Shown here one piece after another: positions 33,824-46,009 of a stretch of 64,000 nucleotides of DNA. A program made the translations under genes and the position numbers. The stretch comes from Atherinomorus stipes (Eukaryota > Chordata > Actinopteri > Atheriniformes > Atherinidae), in contig JALJCO010012619.1 of the NCBI GenBank assembly GCA_023101725.1, forward strand, positions 396,625-460,624. The letters are read 5' to 3'. Numbering within the stretch: the stretch's first letter is position 1; every line of letters starts with the position of its first letter. The notes below the pieces were generated by a model. The model did not search any database and was not told the DNA's origin. It saw only the letters and a program-made list of their open reading frames with translations.

Positions 33824-36133
33824 ATAGCGCCAGTGTTTGTGCATTTTGGGGTTGTGCATTTGTGTGAGGGCAAGAAAAATAGACAGGGGTAAACAAGAGA
33901 TGAGATGAAATGAGGAGAGTCGAAGGGAGGGGGTTGGCGGGAACAGGAAGTGGCATATTTTTTATTACTTGCAAAATGATTGACGTGAACGTAGAAATTC
34001 TAATTAATAAGTCTCAGAATTTGTGCGTGCCATTTTAAAATGAATTTGAAACATTTAGCTTTGCAGTTGCTGATATGGCAGTGATCCTCTTTGCACATGA
34101 ACCACAGTTTGTGTGCTCACATGCTTATTCGCTGTCTTCACACAAAATTCCCCATCTCTTCCTGTTTTTGACTCCCGGCACTCCTCAGTCTTTATTTTTT
34201 TTTCTTCCCTTTGTGTTCCTCTATCGCTCTTTGAGTCTAGGCCTGCCAATGCCAATTCAGGCATGCTTGATATGCAAATGCCTGGCCGTTTATTGTTCGC
34301 ACCACTCCCTGTTGCAGGATAGAAGAGCCCCATTTAGAAATCGAGCTCCTCCAAACAGCACCTGCATTCCTATGTGCTGAGGATGCACCAGTTGCTTGGA
34401 GTTTCTCTTTTTAAACCTAATGCGGTGTGTTTGTGTGCATGTGCATGCGTGTGAGTGTTTGTGTGTTACCTTTGAGTTACCTCAGGAGTTTTAAAAAGGA
34501 GTTTGGGGATAAAGTTGTTTTTCATTTTAACAAGATGGGAGAAAAACCTATATAAACATGACATTTTTACAAATGGAGAGAAATCTTCTCTAAAGCAAGT
34601 TTCTTTTTTTTCTTGTTTTGCCCAAGAACATTTTAATTTTCTTGGGTTCAGATTTATGAAGACATATTGTCTCTTTAATTTTCACTTGAAAAAAGCCACA
34701 AATGTTTATATTGTTGAGGTGAACTGTAGCTCATTGTCCGATAGGGAATTTGAGCTGTTGCTTGTACAGGTGTTTTATTCCCTTACACAACTGTGTGAAG
34801 GAAATAATGTTTCCATTTGAACCTTAGAGTTAACAGATGCATTCAAACTTTTGATAGTTGATAAATGCAGGACAACTGTGTAATCAATATAGTCAAGTTC
34901 TTTTACATGGGATGGCCAGAGGGTGGGCGAAACTCTGTCTAGGGAGCCATAAAGAAGGAAAGAAAATGATTGTGCTCCTCTCTAATACACACAATCGCGC
35001 ACACCGCTGTGATGGGGTTGCATTAGAGAGACATGAATAAAACATCTTCATATTTATGATCTGGATCATCGAATGGAAATATCTGCAACGAATTGATAAA
35101 AGTGGTGAGTCGTATTAGCCGGTCCTTTTGGGGCGCAGTATGTGGTTCTTGATGTGGTCTTAGGGTGATCGATGGCTTCTCCCCTGAGCAGTTCTGGCTT
35201 ACTATTTGGTTGACTGGATCCTTGTGTCTGACCGCAATGACTTGCATGGCTAGCTCTGCACAGGAAGCTCCGGGTTGCTGAGGTGGGGTCTATCTTGACC
35301 GGATCTTTACAAAAAAGTCTGAAATATTTCATTTTTCTTGATTCTCATATGATCTTTTACAAAATAAAGCTGGTGGTTATATGTCTCCCCATTTTAATGC
35401 TGTAGCTCACTTTAAAATGATCTACACTGAAAAAAACTCATTTGGCCCAACTATTTCAGTTAGATAACAAATTTCCATCCAACTGAATTATGTGTCTGCA
35501 ACCTTAACCAGAAAATTAGATGCATGTAATTCAATCAAATATAATTGAGAAGAATGGACTACATGGAATTAAAGTAACGTGTTAGTAAAGTGTTACGACA
35601 GAAATAAAGAAGACATTTTCAGGACTAATTTGACTAATTCCCTTTACTTTCTGTTTTTAGTATCTACATCCAAATTCCACGTGTGAAATCTAAATGAGCC
35701 ACAATAACTTACAAGCATGGGCCACTGGATGTTGTGATGTGATGTTGCCATGACTATAGACTAATCCGACGAGTGTTTTGTGTGTTGCGCCATCTTGCGG
35801 CGCTGCAATTGCTGGGGGAACGAGTCCCAATTACCTCCTATATGTTAACATGGAAAGAAGCGTGAATATCTGGTTTTACAATGTTGTACAGTCGTCTAAG
35901 GTCATGATAACCTATAGGTATGTAATCTGGAGATCTCAGAGTTATTCTGACATTCTTTCTTTTTTTTTTTTTTTTTTTTACATCGGAGTATTATTTAAAC
36001 TATAATTTGTCTCTGGAAAATGGCTTTAATGACAAGCCACACTGGAATAACACGCACATCTCGTGATTACTTATCAAAGTTTAGAAAACTAAACTCTTTC
36101 AAAGGTCGTTACTTTTCTATTTTTTCATATATT
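33824..36133. other. non-coding DNA; possible regulatory patch and MITE fragments
   Basis: 33824-34340 is of mixed composition without recognised repeats. 35413-35600 resembles one end of a fish MITE ('cactgaaaaaaactcatttgg...'). The minus-strand frame at 35066-35332 is Ser/Thr/Gln/Pro-rich, and I cannot assign it. No exon recognised. Confidence 0.4.
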
Positions 36134-37141
36134 TCAGTCCCTCCAGAAAGTTCCAATGTTGCAATTTCAAATATTAACAGAAATTCAACCAAAGACAAAT
36201 TATTCTAGCAAGAAACAATGTTTTCCTGGTAATATGAGAAATTTGGGATCGCTACATTTTTCATCGTGTATATTCCACACCTTTGTGTTTGTTTAAAGGA
36301 GTGATGACATAGCAGTTAAAAACTAGTTTATGTTGTTGGCATTGCTGCATATGTAAATACTCCAAAGAAAAAAACGGCATTTTTTACAGCGGAGTATTGT
36401 TTTGAAACGCCAGACCTCACTTCCTCAGTAATACAGTTGGGTCCGGTGATGATATGGAGCTTTACCCGGAGACCACGTTGACTTCATTTTGATTGGCTAC
36501 ACCTTATTTGGCTATGACCTTATTTGGAGAATCTAGGTCAAGCTGCGGTCGGAGTTTGCTAAAGGCTAACTGCTAGCAACATGGGCACTTCAGACAGTGT
36601 GAGCTACGTTTATCAGACAAGACCGCATTTAGAAAATAAATAAACTTACAGGTAATGACAAGATTGTGGCCCCCTCCCTCAGTGTTGCTGCAGAAGTTTG
36701 CTTTTAAATCCATTTGTTTGAAAATCCAGACCTGACTGCACAGAAGTTACTACAAGCTCCATACACACAGCTGAATCAGACAGGGAGAGGAGGGGGGAGC
36801 GGACGGTGCATAAACCGTTAGGGAGAGAGAGGGGGGAGCGCTGTTTACTTGATAGTGTGCTCTTATTGGAGCAATTAAATTACATAGAATGATAGAACTA
36901 CGTAGAATGATAGAACTACGTAGAATGATAGCCTGCTGTCTGATTCAACTGTTTCTGAGCAGAGAGACAAAGCTGACAGACCATAAACAGGAGCTTTGAT
37001 TCTCACTCTGGACATTCACATGGCCTCATCAGTGCACAACAGATCATATTATACACCCAAAACCCCAGAAAAGTGAAATTTGATGTCATGGCACCTTTAA
37101 ATAGCTACAATTGCAGCATTGCAACTTTCTGGAGGGACTGA
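36134..37141. mobile_element. 1.0-kb element with CAGTCCCTCCAGAAAGTT ends
   Basis: CAGTCCCTCCAGAAAGTT at the left pairs with AACTTTCTGGAGGGACTG at the right (perfect), and 'atgttgcaattt' with 'attgcagcattgcaac' inside. No transposase frame is visible. Another MITE is nested inside (about 36294-37100). Target duplication not clear ('atatt' on both sides). Confidence 0.75.
36294..37100. mobile_element. 0.8-kb MITE with TTTAAAGG ends, nested
   Basis: The left tip 'tttaaaggagtgatgaca' and the right tip (reverse complement 'tttaaaggtgccatgaca') match in 15 of 18 positions. Inside is a small tandem repeat, 'tagaatgatagaactacg' about 2.5 times (36886-36931). The 'ggtgccatgacatca' end is common in fish MITEs. 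Confidence 0.65.
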
Positions 37142-37170
37142 TATTGGCTTTTTGGTGGTGTTTAAGGCAG

Positions 37171-37362
37171 TGATTCCCAACCCTAGTCCTCAAGGCACAC
37201 TATCCTGAAGACTGTCCATGTTGCCCTGTTGAAACACAGCTGACTCGCATTAACGGGTCAGTAACAGACTGGTGCAGAGCTCATCAGAGATCCATTTAAT
37301 TTGAATCAGCTGTGGCCTAGCAGGGCAAAATTGAAAGTCAAAATTGAAACTAAAGACTGCAG
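37171..37362. mobile_element. hAT-like MITE (family M1), copy 4
   Basis: The left tip 'cagtgattcccaaccctagtcctcaagg' and the internal inverted pair 'gaaacacagctgactcgcat' / 'ttgaatcagctgtggc' follow the family layout. The right side is eroded ('gactgcaggacacca'). Confidence 0.6.
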
Positions 37363-39703
37363 GACACCACCTTCATGATCCGTTTGTGTTTGCGACTGAA
37401 CTGTTATTTTCTGGTCCCAACGTTGCCCTGATCAGAGCAAATAATGTTATATTTCAAAATATCTCCCACTAATTAACTCACAGCAACACCACAGCTGTCT
37501 CTGTTAGCATAAGCTAGCATAATAATGCTATACGGTTAATCATTTACAGCAAAATAGATACGTGAAATAAAGTGTCAGATTAATGACTGTTCATCATAAT
37601 TTACCCTGTTTTTGTTGTTGGGGATTAAATCCAGTGTTTTCTCCACCGTGGCAGCAAGTTATTCCTCCTCTGCTCCATGTGTCTGCAATTCCTCCCCGAT
37701 ACGAACACAATGACATCAGTGGACTGAGCAGCAGCATCCACTTTTGTCACAGACAGCACAAATCTTCATGAAATAAATGTCTGTGATCTTCTTATTCACC
37801 TTTTACCTCAAATAAAGTTTTCCACTAATGTTTCAGCAATCAGAAATGTGACAGTCCTTCCAGATTTCCTCCATATTAAAAGTCTGATTCTCATCTCTTC
37901 TAATTACACATGTACAAAAACGCTCCCACGGTCTAGTTGCGGTGTTTGGTCTATAGATTGATTTTAAAAAATATATTTAAAAAACAATGTTGGAGCACTT
38001 CTTACGTAAAAGATCCTCAAAAAAGCCCCCCCCCCCCTTTTTTTTTTCTAAAAAGCAAATTATATGATCTAAAAGATTAATTTGAAAGAAAAAAAGAGTA
38101 AAGTAAATGAAGATGTATCATCTCTCCATCCATCCCCAGGGAATAGAGCAGTATTTAGAGTGCCCACTAATCATAAGCAATTGACTTATTTATAATTACT
38201 ATGCTGCCTAGTTTGGGTTTTCTAATGTCTCTGTCTTTGAGATTATGCAGAAAATGATGATACTGTAGAAAGATAAAACAGAGGGGGCGATGCTTACAGT
38301 GACAGATGTATAAATTATTCCAAACTACAAAATAGGGGCATGTGTTTGATATTAATGTATAATTAATATAAATTTTTCCAAGCTGTGATGATCATTATGG
38401 CTTATGTATGTATTCTATCCTACTGTATCATGGCGTGTTTGCCAAGTAATTTAATATACCCCATAATTTCCTTTTCAGTGGTTCTATTTATCCTCATTTA
38501 TATTATCTATCTTACTAATAGTTTGCAAAATTGTCTCTTTTCATAAAATAAAAAGACCAGGAGCATATCCTGTAGTATCCACCTTCATTGTGGTAAATGC
38601 TTTATTTATAAATGCTTGGATCGCAGATGTCCAAAGCAGGTGTAGGAAAATAAAAACTCTTGTTTTGAGTGTAATTTTTTTTTCACTCACTGAATAACCT
38701 CATTTGTGCTCAGTCAGCTGTGACGGTCTGTTTCTTCCCTCTTAAATTCCAATTAAGTTGTTGTCTGTCACATGACCCTATGAACTATCATAAAAACTAA
38801 AGTCGTCGTGTCCCCCCCCCCCAACACCTTGCTCACCTGCCATGGCCTGTGTGTAGTTGCACGGGCAGATCTCCAACTCTGCAGACAAAAATCCACCTGC
38901 AGAAATCCATCTTTTATGGCATGTCTTTCCAAATGTGTTTCTATACAAGAGGCTATTTTATCCAAGAAATAAGGTGTCTAAAGTTCAACCAATCTGCTCA
39001 ACAATTCCCATCAAATATGTCCATTGATGTGTATGAGTTTAGTTCCGAGCCGAGTCACTGAAATTGCTCTGCTGGAAATAAGGCGGTCATTCTTTATTCC
39101 GGGCATGTTCCATACCCAAAGATTAGATTCAGTTTGATGAACCCTCACAACAAAACAAATTACAAATGTAATCCTTTAAGGAGTTCTTCAAGTATCCCAC
39201 AAGTAGCAGTCACTTGCTGTTTTGTCTTCCTGAGCTACATGACCTTTGCAAGCTCACAAGGATGATGTATTGCATGAGGCTGTCACACTGACCTCTGTAA
39301 TCCACTGGCTGCTTTTAATGTTTTGATCTTGGAAATCTGAGCTCACTCAACTGTTGCACTCATTGTTAAATCGCTCTGAACAAGAGCTTCGTCTAAAAGC
39401 ATACTACTGTAATTATTACGTTACTTATTAATGAAGAAACTGAAGAACCTCCGAAACCCCTTTAAGTGTCAGAGTGAGTTGATTCCTCAGGGAACGTTTA
39501 CAGACCATCCAAACACTTTCCACAACAGAGGTCCTTTCATAGAACCAGGTAGTGTCTTCGCTAATGCAACCTGTTGTCAGGAATTTGCAGTTGACAGCAT
39601 GAAAAGGCTGTCCAGTACGCCTTTGTGCTTAATGCATCACATTAATGTGCGTAAATCCAAGGCATTGCTTGTTGTTTTTTAATTCTTAGTCAGCAGGCTT
39701 ATA
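37363..39703. other. non-coding DNA, no gene seen
   Basis: AT-rich DNA with a poly-C/poly-T junction near 38026-38047. 38120-38470 looks non-repetitive and is rich in homeodomain-type TAAT cores; possible conserved non-coding DNA, not testable here. No exon recognised. Confidence 0.4.
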
Positions 39704-40805
39704 GGGGATTATCACGCTTACCGGAAGTTCCCGGATTTTGACACTTCCTCTTCCGGGCCATGTTAACGACAGCCGTTCCTGCTCTGTTATACTGTTTAAA
39801 TCGGATAAACTCCAAACATATTTAAGTTTTCATTCTAGACTGAAGTGATACTGGATCAAAGTGATTGATTTGCCGCGGTGAAGGGCCGAACTTAATAATA
39901 AAACACACGTTTGTTTGTCGCCAGTGGGGCACAACACCGGCACTTCACAGCATGCTAGCATTAGCCAGCTAGCGTTTACTGACGTGCTTAACATTGTGCG
40001 TCTTAAAAGGCACAAACATCTGAAAATCGGGTCTGTGCCTCCCCGTTTCCAGTGGAACAACTGGGGACTGCCAAGAAAGGAGACGCTTTCAGATGATTGT
40101 GTGTTTTCAGACGCACAAAGTTAGGCACGTTATCGAGCTGGCTAATGCTAACCTGCTAACACGACTGCGCAGTCTGCCGGCCACAAACAAACGTGTGTCG
40201 TTTTATTATAAAGTTCGGTCCTTCACCGCGGCGAATCGGTCGTTTTTATTCACTTCTTCCTTAGCATCACTTCAGTTTGGAATGAAAACTTGGCATTGGC
40301 GTTTATCCGATTTACAAAGTTTAACAGAGTAGTAGCTGGCGGACTACTGTTAGCAGGTTAGCATTAGCCAGCTTGATGACGTGCCTAACTTTGTGCGGCT
40401 GAAAACACTCAAGCATCTGAAAACGTCTCCTTTCTTGGCAGTCCCCAGTTGTTCCACTGGAAACGGGGAGGTACAGACCCGATTTTCAGATGTTTGTGTG
40501 TTTTAAGACGCACAATGTTAAGCACATCAGTAAACGCTAGCTGGCTAATGCTAGCATGCTGTGAAGTGCCGGTGTTGTGCCCCACCGGCGACAAACAAAC
40601 GTGTGTTTTATTATAAAGTTCGGCCCTTCACCGCGGCAAATCGATCGCTTTGATCCAGTATCACTTCAGTCTAGAATGAAAACTTAAATATGTTTGGAGT
40701 TTATCCGATTGAAACAGTATAACAGAGCAGGAACGGCTGTCGTTAACATGGCCCGGAAGAGGAAGTGTCAAAATCCGGGAACTTCCGGTAAGCGTGATAA
40801 TCCCC
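39704..40805. mobile_element. 1.1-kb compound foldback element, TA-flanked
   Basis: The left tip GGGGATTATCACGCTTACCGG and the right tip are perfect reverse complements. The two outer arms (about 390 bp each) differ at few positions. TA dinucleotides flank both tips, fitting a Tc1/mariner-type target. The middle holds a third, partial copy of the arm (about 40185-40330, right-arm orientation), itself bracketed by a smaller inverted pair ('gctaatgctaacctgctaac' / 'gttagcaggttagcattagcc'). So the element is a palindrome within a palindrome. No transposase. Similar open frames at 39915-40124 and 40409-40594 are the two arms read in opposite senses. Confidence 0.88.
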
Positions 40806-41235
40806 TATTGTTTCAGCTCTCATTGCCCTCACCTTTAATGAGCTAAAGAAGGCAGCTGTTTTTGGTTTTATAAAACAAAACATATGTGGTAAAAATATTC
40901 ATTATTTAAGCCCCATTTCCACCTGTGGCTCTGGATGGGGTTGGGTCAGGCCGGGTTGGGTGGGTTTGGGTATGGATATGTTGATTTCACGCTGCGTCCC
41001 CACAGCAAACTGTACCCTTACCCTGGAGGCAGAGTGTTAACCTGATGGCGCTGCTATGAGATTGTGTGACATCATCGCAGTGCAACGCCTTTTAACCAAA
41101 GCACCACACCACAGGAAAGAGAAACAAAGGGGTCATGCCTGCTTTGTTTTCATGCAGGAAGTAGCATAGTTTTTTCAACCAATAAATGGAATGCAGTGTG
41201 TTAAGCTCCACCTTTTTGGTCTGGATGGGTTAGAT

Positions 41236-41930
41236 CAGTGGTTCTCAAACTGGGGGGCGGGCCCTCCAGGGGGGCTCAGGGCTCTGTCAAGGGGGGGGCA
41301 GGCCTACAGTTTTTGTGCTTCTAACTAAAAATGGGCATATTCTTTAAAGTACTAATGAAAAAATTATGATGATGACTCAAAAGGCATTTTGACCAAGTTT
41401 TCAGAAACATTATAGCCACATGTTGCTAATACCTGCTAGTATCTGATATCTGGCAGCCAGATGTCCAAAATGAACTCTTTTTTTGGGAGTTTTGCTCTCA
41501 GAGCAGAATATCGTTGTATTTCTTAAAATATGAGTGATACAACCTCACAGTTGTCTGCATATATCAGTATAGGTTTATAACGGGCATCGGAAATTAAGAG
41601 TTGGACAATATCCACTGTCAGATATTAGTTACAAAAAACAAATACACAAACAAAAACGCATTGAGATATCTTTGTGTATGTGAAAGAAAAATGAATAAAT
41701 GTCACCCGAAAAAGAGTTGAATTGTTCAACCCAAAAGTTGCCCATAAATATTCTATAATGAACAAATGTACAACTGAATGGACGTAGGTTTGCTCATGCG
41801 TCATAAACTGAAAAGTTTGTGAAGCCGAAAACCTTATAATTTATCCTTTAAAAATAAGACATCGCCCAATTGGGGCACTTAAATAGAGGGGGACAAATTG
41901 TGCCAAAATGTCCCTTTTGGAGATCCCTAC
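41236..41930. mobile_element. hAT-like element, probable, right end uncertain
   Basis: Begins CAGTGGTTCTCAAACTGGGGG, followed by GC-rich inverted blocks, the standard tip of many vertebrate hAT elements. The right end may be near 41930 ('tttggagatccctacctta'), but the inverted match is weak. No transposase found. Confidence 0.45.
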
Positions 41931-44900
41931 CTTAACTAGGTAGGGGTCCTGTCTCTTGTCCGGTTTTTCTTTGCTGTATAGAGTGTGAGCTTTGCATTTA
42001 CAATGTCCTCATATTGTACTTTTGTTTGATAGAGGTTGAACAGCTGCATCATTGAAAAGAATTTTTTTCTGACTTTTTCTTTGTTTGTTCTTTTGTGCTT
42101 GTGCTAACTTTTTTTGACAAATGTTTGCATTTACACTTCTGAACTAATCTTCAAGTGTTCCCTTCACTGTGACTCCAAAAGTATTCCAATAGACTTTTTA
42201 TAGTTGCAGAAATATTAATTTCAGTATGTGTATGCAACGGTGTCAACTCAAAGGGTTAATTTAGGTAGAGATGCTAATCAATTACAACATTTTTTATTTT
42301 ATTTTAATTGTTATATGGCAGTTCTTTATTCTGCTGGTAACAATGAAAATATTTTATTATTTTACATCTGGCTTATTAAAGTCTTCTAATATTAATAAAT
42401 CTATTTATACTGATTTTTGTATTTATCGGAAGGCAGTTCGTTCATAAGGGGAAGTTAATATCTTATCCAGAACTAAAATCACATTTCCAGCAGATGTTTC
42501 CAGTTCATGTGGTATGATATGAATACATGTCTGACTCCATGATTGACCACCCTGCTTCATGTTTGCTCATTTATCAGTGCTAATTTGCCAGCTAATCTCC
42601 CCATTAAGCTCAGTGAGAACATTAGCCTAGCAAATTAGAGCTGATGAATGGGCTATTATTCATAGCAAAACCTCCACTCTTATTTTTTTCTTTCTTCAAC
42701 CCCTCCCTCATTTTTTCTCATCCTTATCTTTACTGTACATCTTTCTCCATCAGTATTTATATTCCTGTTCCGTGGTACCTCGTGTGCTGTGTGCTGACTA
42801 TTTTAAGACATAAATGAATCTTAAACTGTGATCTCACTGCACGATATAAAATACTTCCTTAAGTGTTTAAGATGGAGAAAGCAGGAATGAGTTGGGAGCT
42901 CTAAATTTTCAGTTCAGGCCATGGGGAGGACTCGGATCTGTGACTGTAACTAGATGTTAAACACATTTGTTGGCTGAGCAGCTTGTTGGGAAAACAAAGG
43001 CATCACGGATGCCTCGAGTCTTTATTCTATTCTCTACCGTCTTTTCTTCTCATCCATAAACCTCCCCTCAGTTCTAATCTTAGCAGTACTTAACAAAAAA
43101 AAAAAAAAAAAAAAAAGAAATGTTCCAGCGTACACACATGCATACTTATACACACTCCCCTTGTCACACACCGTATTTTCAAGTAGCATGTGGTATGTGG
43201 TTTGATCTCCTTTATGCTCTTTGCCTCTGAAAGTAAGTCTCAATGCCGTCTTAAATTTCATACTCCTATGGAGAGAAGCCACAGAGCTCCGAGGCCTGCA
43301 AAGCTTTTTTGTTTACATGTATCTCACACAAGATGTAAGAGTGGAAAAAACAAAACTAAGAGGTGAAGGAGAAAATAACTGGTTTAGCAGGAACAGAAAA
43401 GGAACATACAGTATATTTCCTTCGTTTCTTTATCTATACTCCCATACTTTCATAACTCTCCTCATCTATTGTTTCTCCGGACTTCCCTTTGCTACCTCAT
43501 TAGTATTTATTATGGGCGCTGTACAGTCAGCTAATTAATTTAAGTACTCATCTTGTGATTAGTTGCCCAACAACCTTGTGGAGGGACCCATCTTTATCTG
43601 CCCATGGAACACGATCTGTAGAGATACCTTACTTACACACACAAACACGCACACACACACACGCATGCATGCCAGTGCATCTGTGCACTTACTCACATAT
43701 AGTACATACATCTCTGTGAGTACCTCCACTTTTCCTAACTGAGCAATGTATTCAAATCAAATAGAATTTTAGCACTTTTCATGCATAACAGCTTTACAAA
43801 GTACTTCACATATTAAAAACAACACATCACATCAACAGTCTCCTAAGTTTATCTCAAACAACACACGTACACATGCATACATACACATACTCTCTCTCTC
43901 ATATGCACACCGATTTAAATCACCCCAAAGAACAGACTATTCCAAAGACATGTCTTGGCACCCAGTGGAGGTATACCCGGTATTCCACCCTGTAGTCTGT
44001 AAATGGTCATTAATATTCTGTTTGGATTAGAATTTCACTTTTTGTGTAAAGTTCACTACAAAGTTTATCAGTTTATCCACTAAGAGTCTCTTAATGGATT
44101 CATGAAACTGTAACCGTCAGCTGAAATGTTCAAAGGTCAGAATTAAAAATTTATTTAAACTTTAAAGATAACAGATGTGCCCGAAAATTTTCCTTTCATT
44201 GTTTCATGACAAAATCTGTCTGCTGATGATTATGTTGTACAGTCTTGATCTAATTATATTTTCTTCCTATTATTTAAAAAGTATGATTTCTCTATTTATC
44301 TTTTTTGTATCATTTGGCTGATGAAGATCCCAGTTGGACTGAAATGTTATCAATAAATAATTAATTTCTATGATAGGTTAAAATTATCCAGCCTTTGCAA
44401 AACTTGATGACAAGCTGTTGAGATCATTCATTTGTCTGAATTAGGTGGGTTTGAGCATGGACATATCTACCACAGGAAGAGCAGTGGGTCCACAGGATGA
44501 AGGACCAATCTCAGTTCTCCCCCTTAGCCCTTCCCCTCTGTTTTGCAATGTCACATGTAGGGTAGGGGTAAGGGGTAGGGTTATATACCCCTTCAAACAA
44601 AAGGGTTTTCATGAACACTTAAAATGGATGGGTGAGACAAATTTGAGAATGTCCGGCAAGATGACTGCGACTGAGTCCAAAAATCACTCTGTGATTGTTC
44701 ATCAAGCTAAGTTGTATCTATAGATTAACTTCTTTGTCAACTCAAACAATCCTTAAAAGTTAAACTTGAGCTAAACTAACTAAATTATGTTGCCTGCTGC
44801 CATTAAAAATATGTGCCTACTGGATAACAGCCTTGGGCAAAAGATGTAAAAACATGTTTTTACTCTTTGTATTTAACCAAGAACAGACATTACAGCACAT

Positions 44901-44990
44901 CGTACATGTGCCACAGTGTGTGTACGTTATTACAGAGAGATTAAGATATAAAAAGAAAAGAGAGAGAAAACCAGAGAAGTGAGCGACAGA
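41931..44990. other. non-coding DNA; inverted TAAT-rich patch inside
   Basis: No exon recognised. It contains a poly-A run (43096-43118), a (CA)-rich patch (43640-43670), an imperfect hairpin at 42574-42644 within a repeat-free patch (about 42480-42670), and a GC-richer MITE-like fragment at 44440-44600. Confidence 0.4.
42574..42644. other. imperfect inverted repeat with paired TAATT cores
   Basis: TCAGTGCTAATTTGCCAGCTAAT pairs with ATTAGCCTAGCAAATTAGAGCTGA around a 24-bp loop, with three mismatches and one bulge. The paired arms put several ATTA/TAAT homeodomain-type cores face to face. The surrounding 200 bp look unique. Confidence 0.7.
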
Positions 44991-44995
44991 GACAG

Positions 44996-45205
44996 TAATG
45001 AGTACTCCAGTGGAGAGTGATAAGAGCGACAGAGGGAGAGTTGGTCTGCATAATGAGTCCTCCAGCATGGAGGTGGCATGTGGGAGGGATGGAGAGAAAG
45101 AAGGAGGGAGGGATGAACAGAACTATTCCAGTGGAGAATAGAGAAAGCAGCAGAGACGGATTGGATCACAGAAATCGGCCTGTATAATGAGTATTCCAGG
45201 GGACG
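44996..45205. repeat. degenerate minisatellite with CTCCAGTGGAG core
   Basis: Four spaced copies of a palindromic unit, roughly TAATGAGTACTCCAGTGGAG, start near 44996, 45050, 45120 and 45184. Each is separated by purine-rich (GA) filler. The minus-strand open frame of 129 codons here (44930-45319) is the repeat read through (recurring LEYS / LHWNS-like words) and is not called as a gene. Confidence 0.65.
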
Positions 45206-45666
45206 GCTTGCAAGGGAGAAGACACGAAGGGTGAACATGATACAAATTGAATGTGGAGGTGAAAACTGAAAATGAGAGTGCAGAGGCACAAAAAGGGAGA
45301 AAAAAACCAAGTGCTGCACTAGTTAAAGCTCTGAACAGCATGTCTACAAGTCAATGCATGTAAGTTGCTTTTAAATGATGGCAAAATGGCCATTTCCACC
45401 ATCATTTACAGTATCAGAGTGTTTGAAAAGTCTGTCAGAAGCCAGTTACCATACTTTTCAGGTTTAGTGTATGGTACTCTTTTCTTTTCATGCCTGGCAG
45501 AGTGTTGCTGGGGGAGATAACCCCTCAAAATACAATGCTCCCTCTACATGTCTTACTCTGCGTGTCCAGAGAATTTACTTTAGGGTTGAATGTGTAAATT
45601 CAACAGTGCACAGATCAGTGGTAACCTACTGTCGTGATTGTCAGCCCTGTTTGAATGTTATAGCCA

Positions 45667-45888
45667 GGAGTGCCCAAGTCCAGTCCTCAAGAGCTACTAT
45701 CCTGCACATTTTGGTTGCGTCCCTTCTCCAACACACCTGAATCGAATGAATGGCTCGTTACCAGGCCTCTGCAGAGCTGAATGGCATGTGCATGAGGGAA
45801 TTAACCATTTGATTCAGTAAGGGGTATGCTCTGAATATTGTAGGATGGGAGCTCTTGAGGACTGGACTTTGGCCAGCCTGGCTTAAAC
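45667..45888. mobile_element. hAT-like MITE (family M1), copy 5
   Basis: 'gtgcccaagtccagtcctcaagagc...atcctgca' on the left and 'taggatgggagctcttgaggactggactttgg' on the right are inverted. Internal 'ccaacacacctgaatcgaat' and 'aaccatttgattcag' are also paired. No coding capacity. Confidence 0.75.
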
Positions 45889-46009
45889 AGCCCATCTGTA
45901 TTTTGGAATCATGTTTGCAGACCACTTCGATCAGCTAATAGCAAGGACCTCAGGTTGACAACAGTGACGTAGAAAGAGGAATTTATACCTTCTTGTTGTG
46001 GATCCACAA

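Noticed and set aside
39915..40594. Two near-identical frames (39915-40124 plus, 40409-40594 minus) as a duplicated gene
   Set aside because: They are the mirrored arms of the compound foldback element; no splice sites or known domain.
44930..45319. 129-codon minus-strand frame as a membrane protein
   Set aside because: It is the purine-rich minisatellite read on its pyrimidine strand, giving Ser/Leu/Phe-rich chance protein with recurring words.
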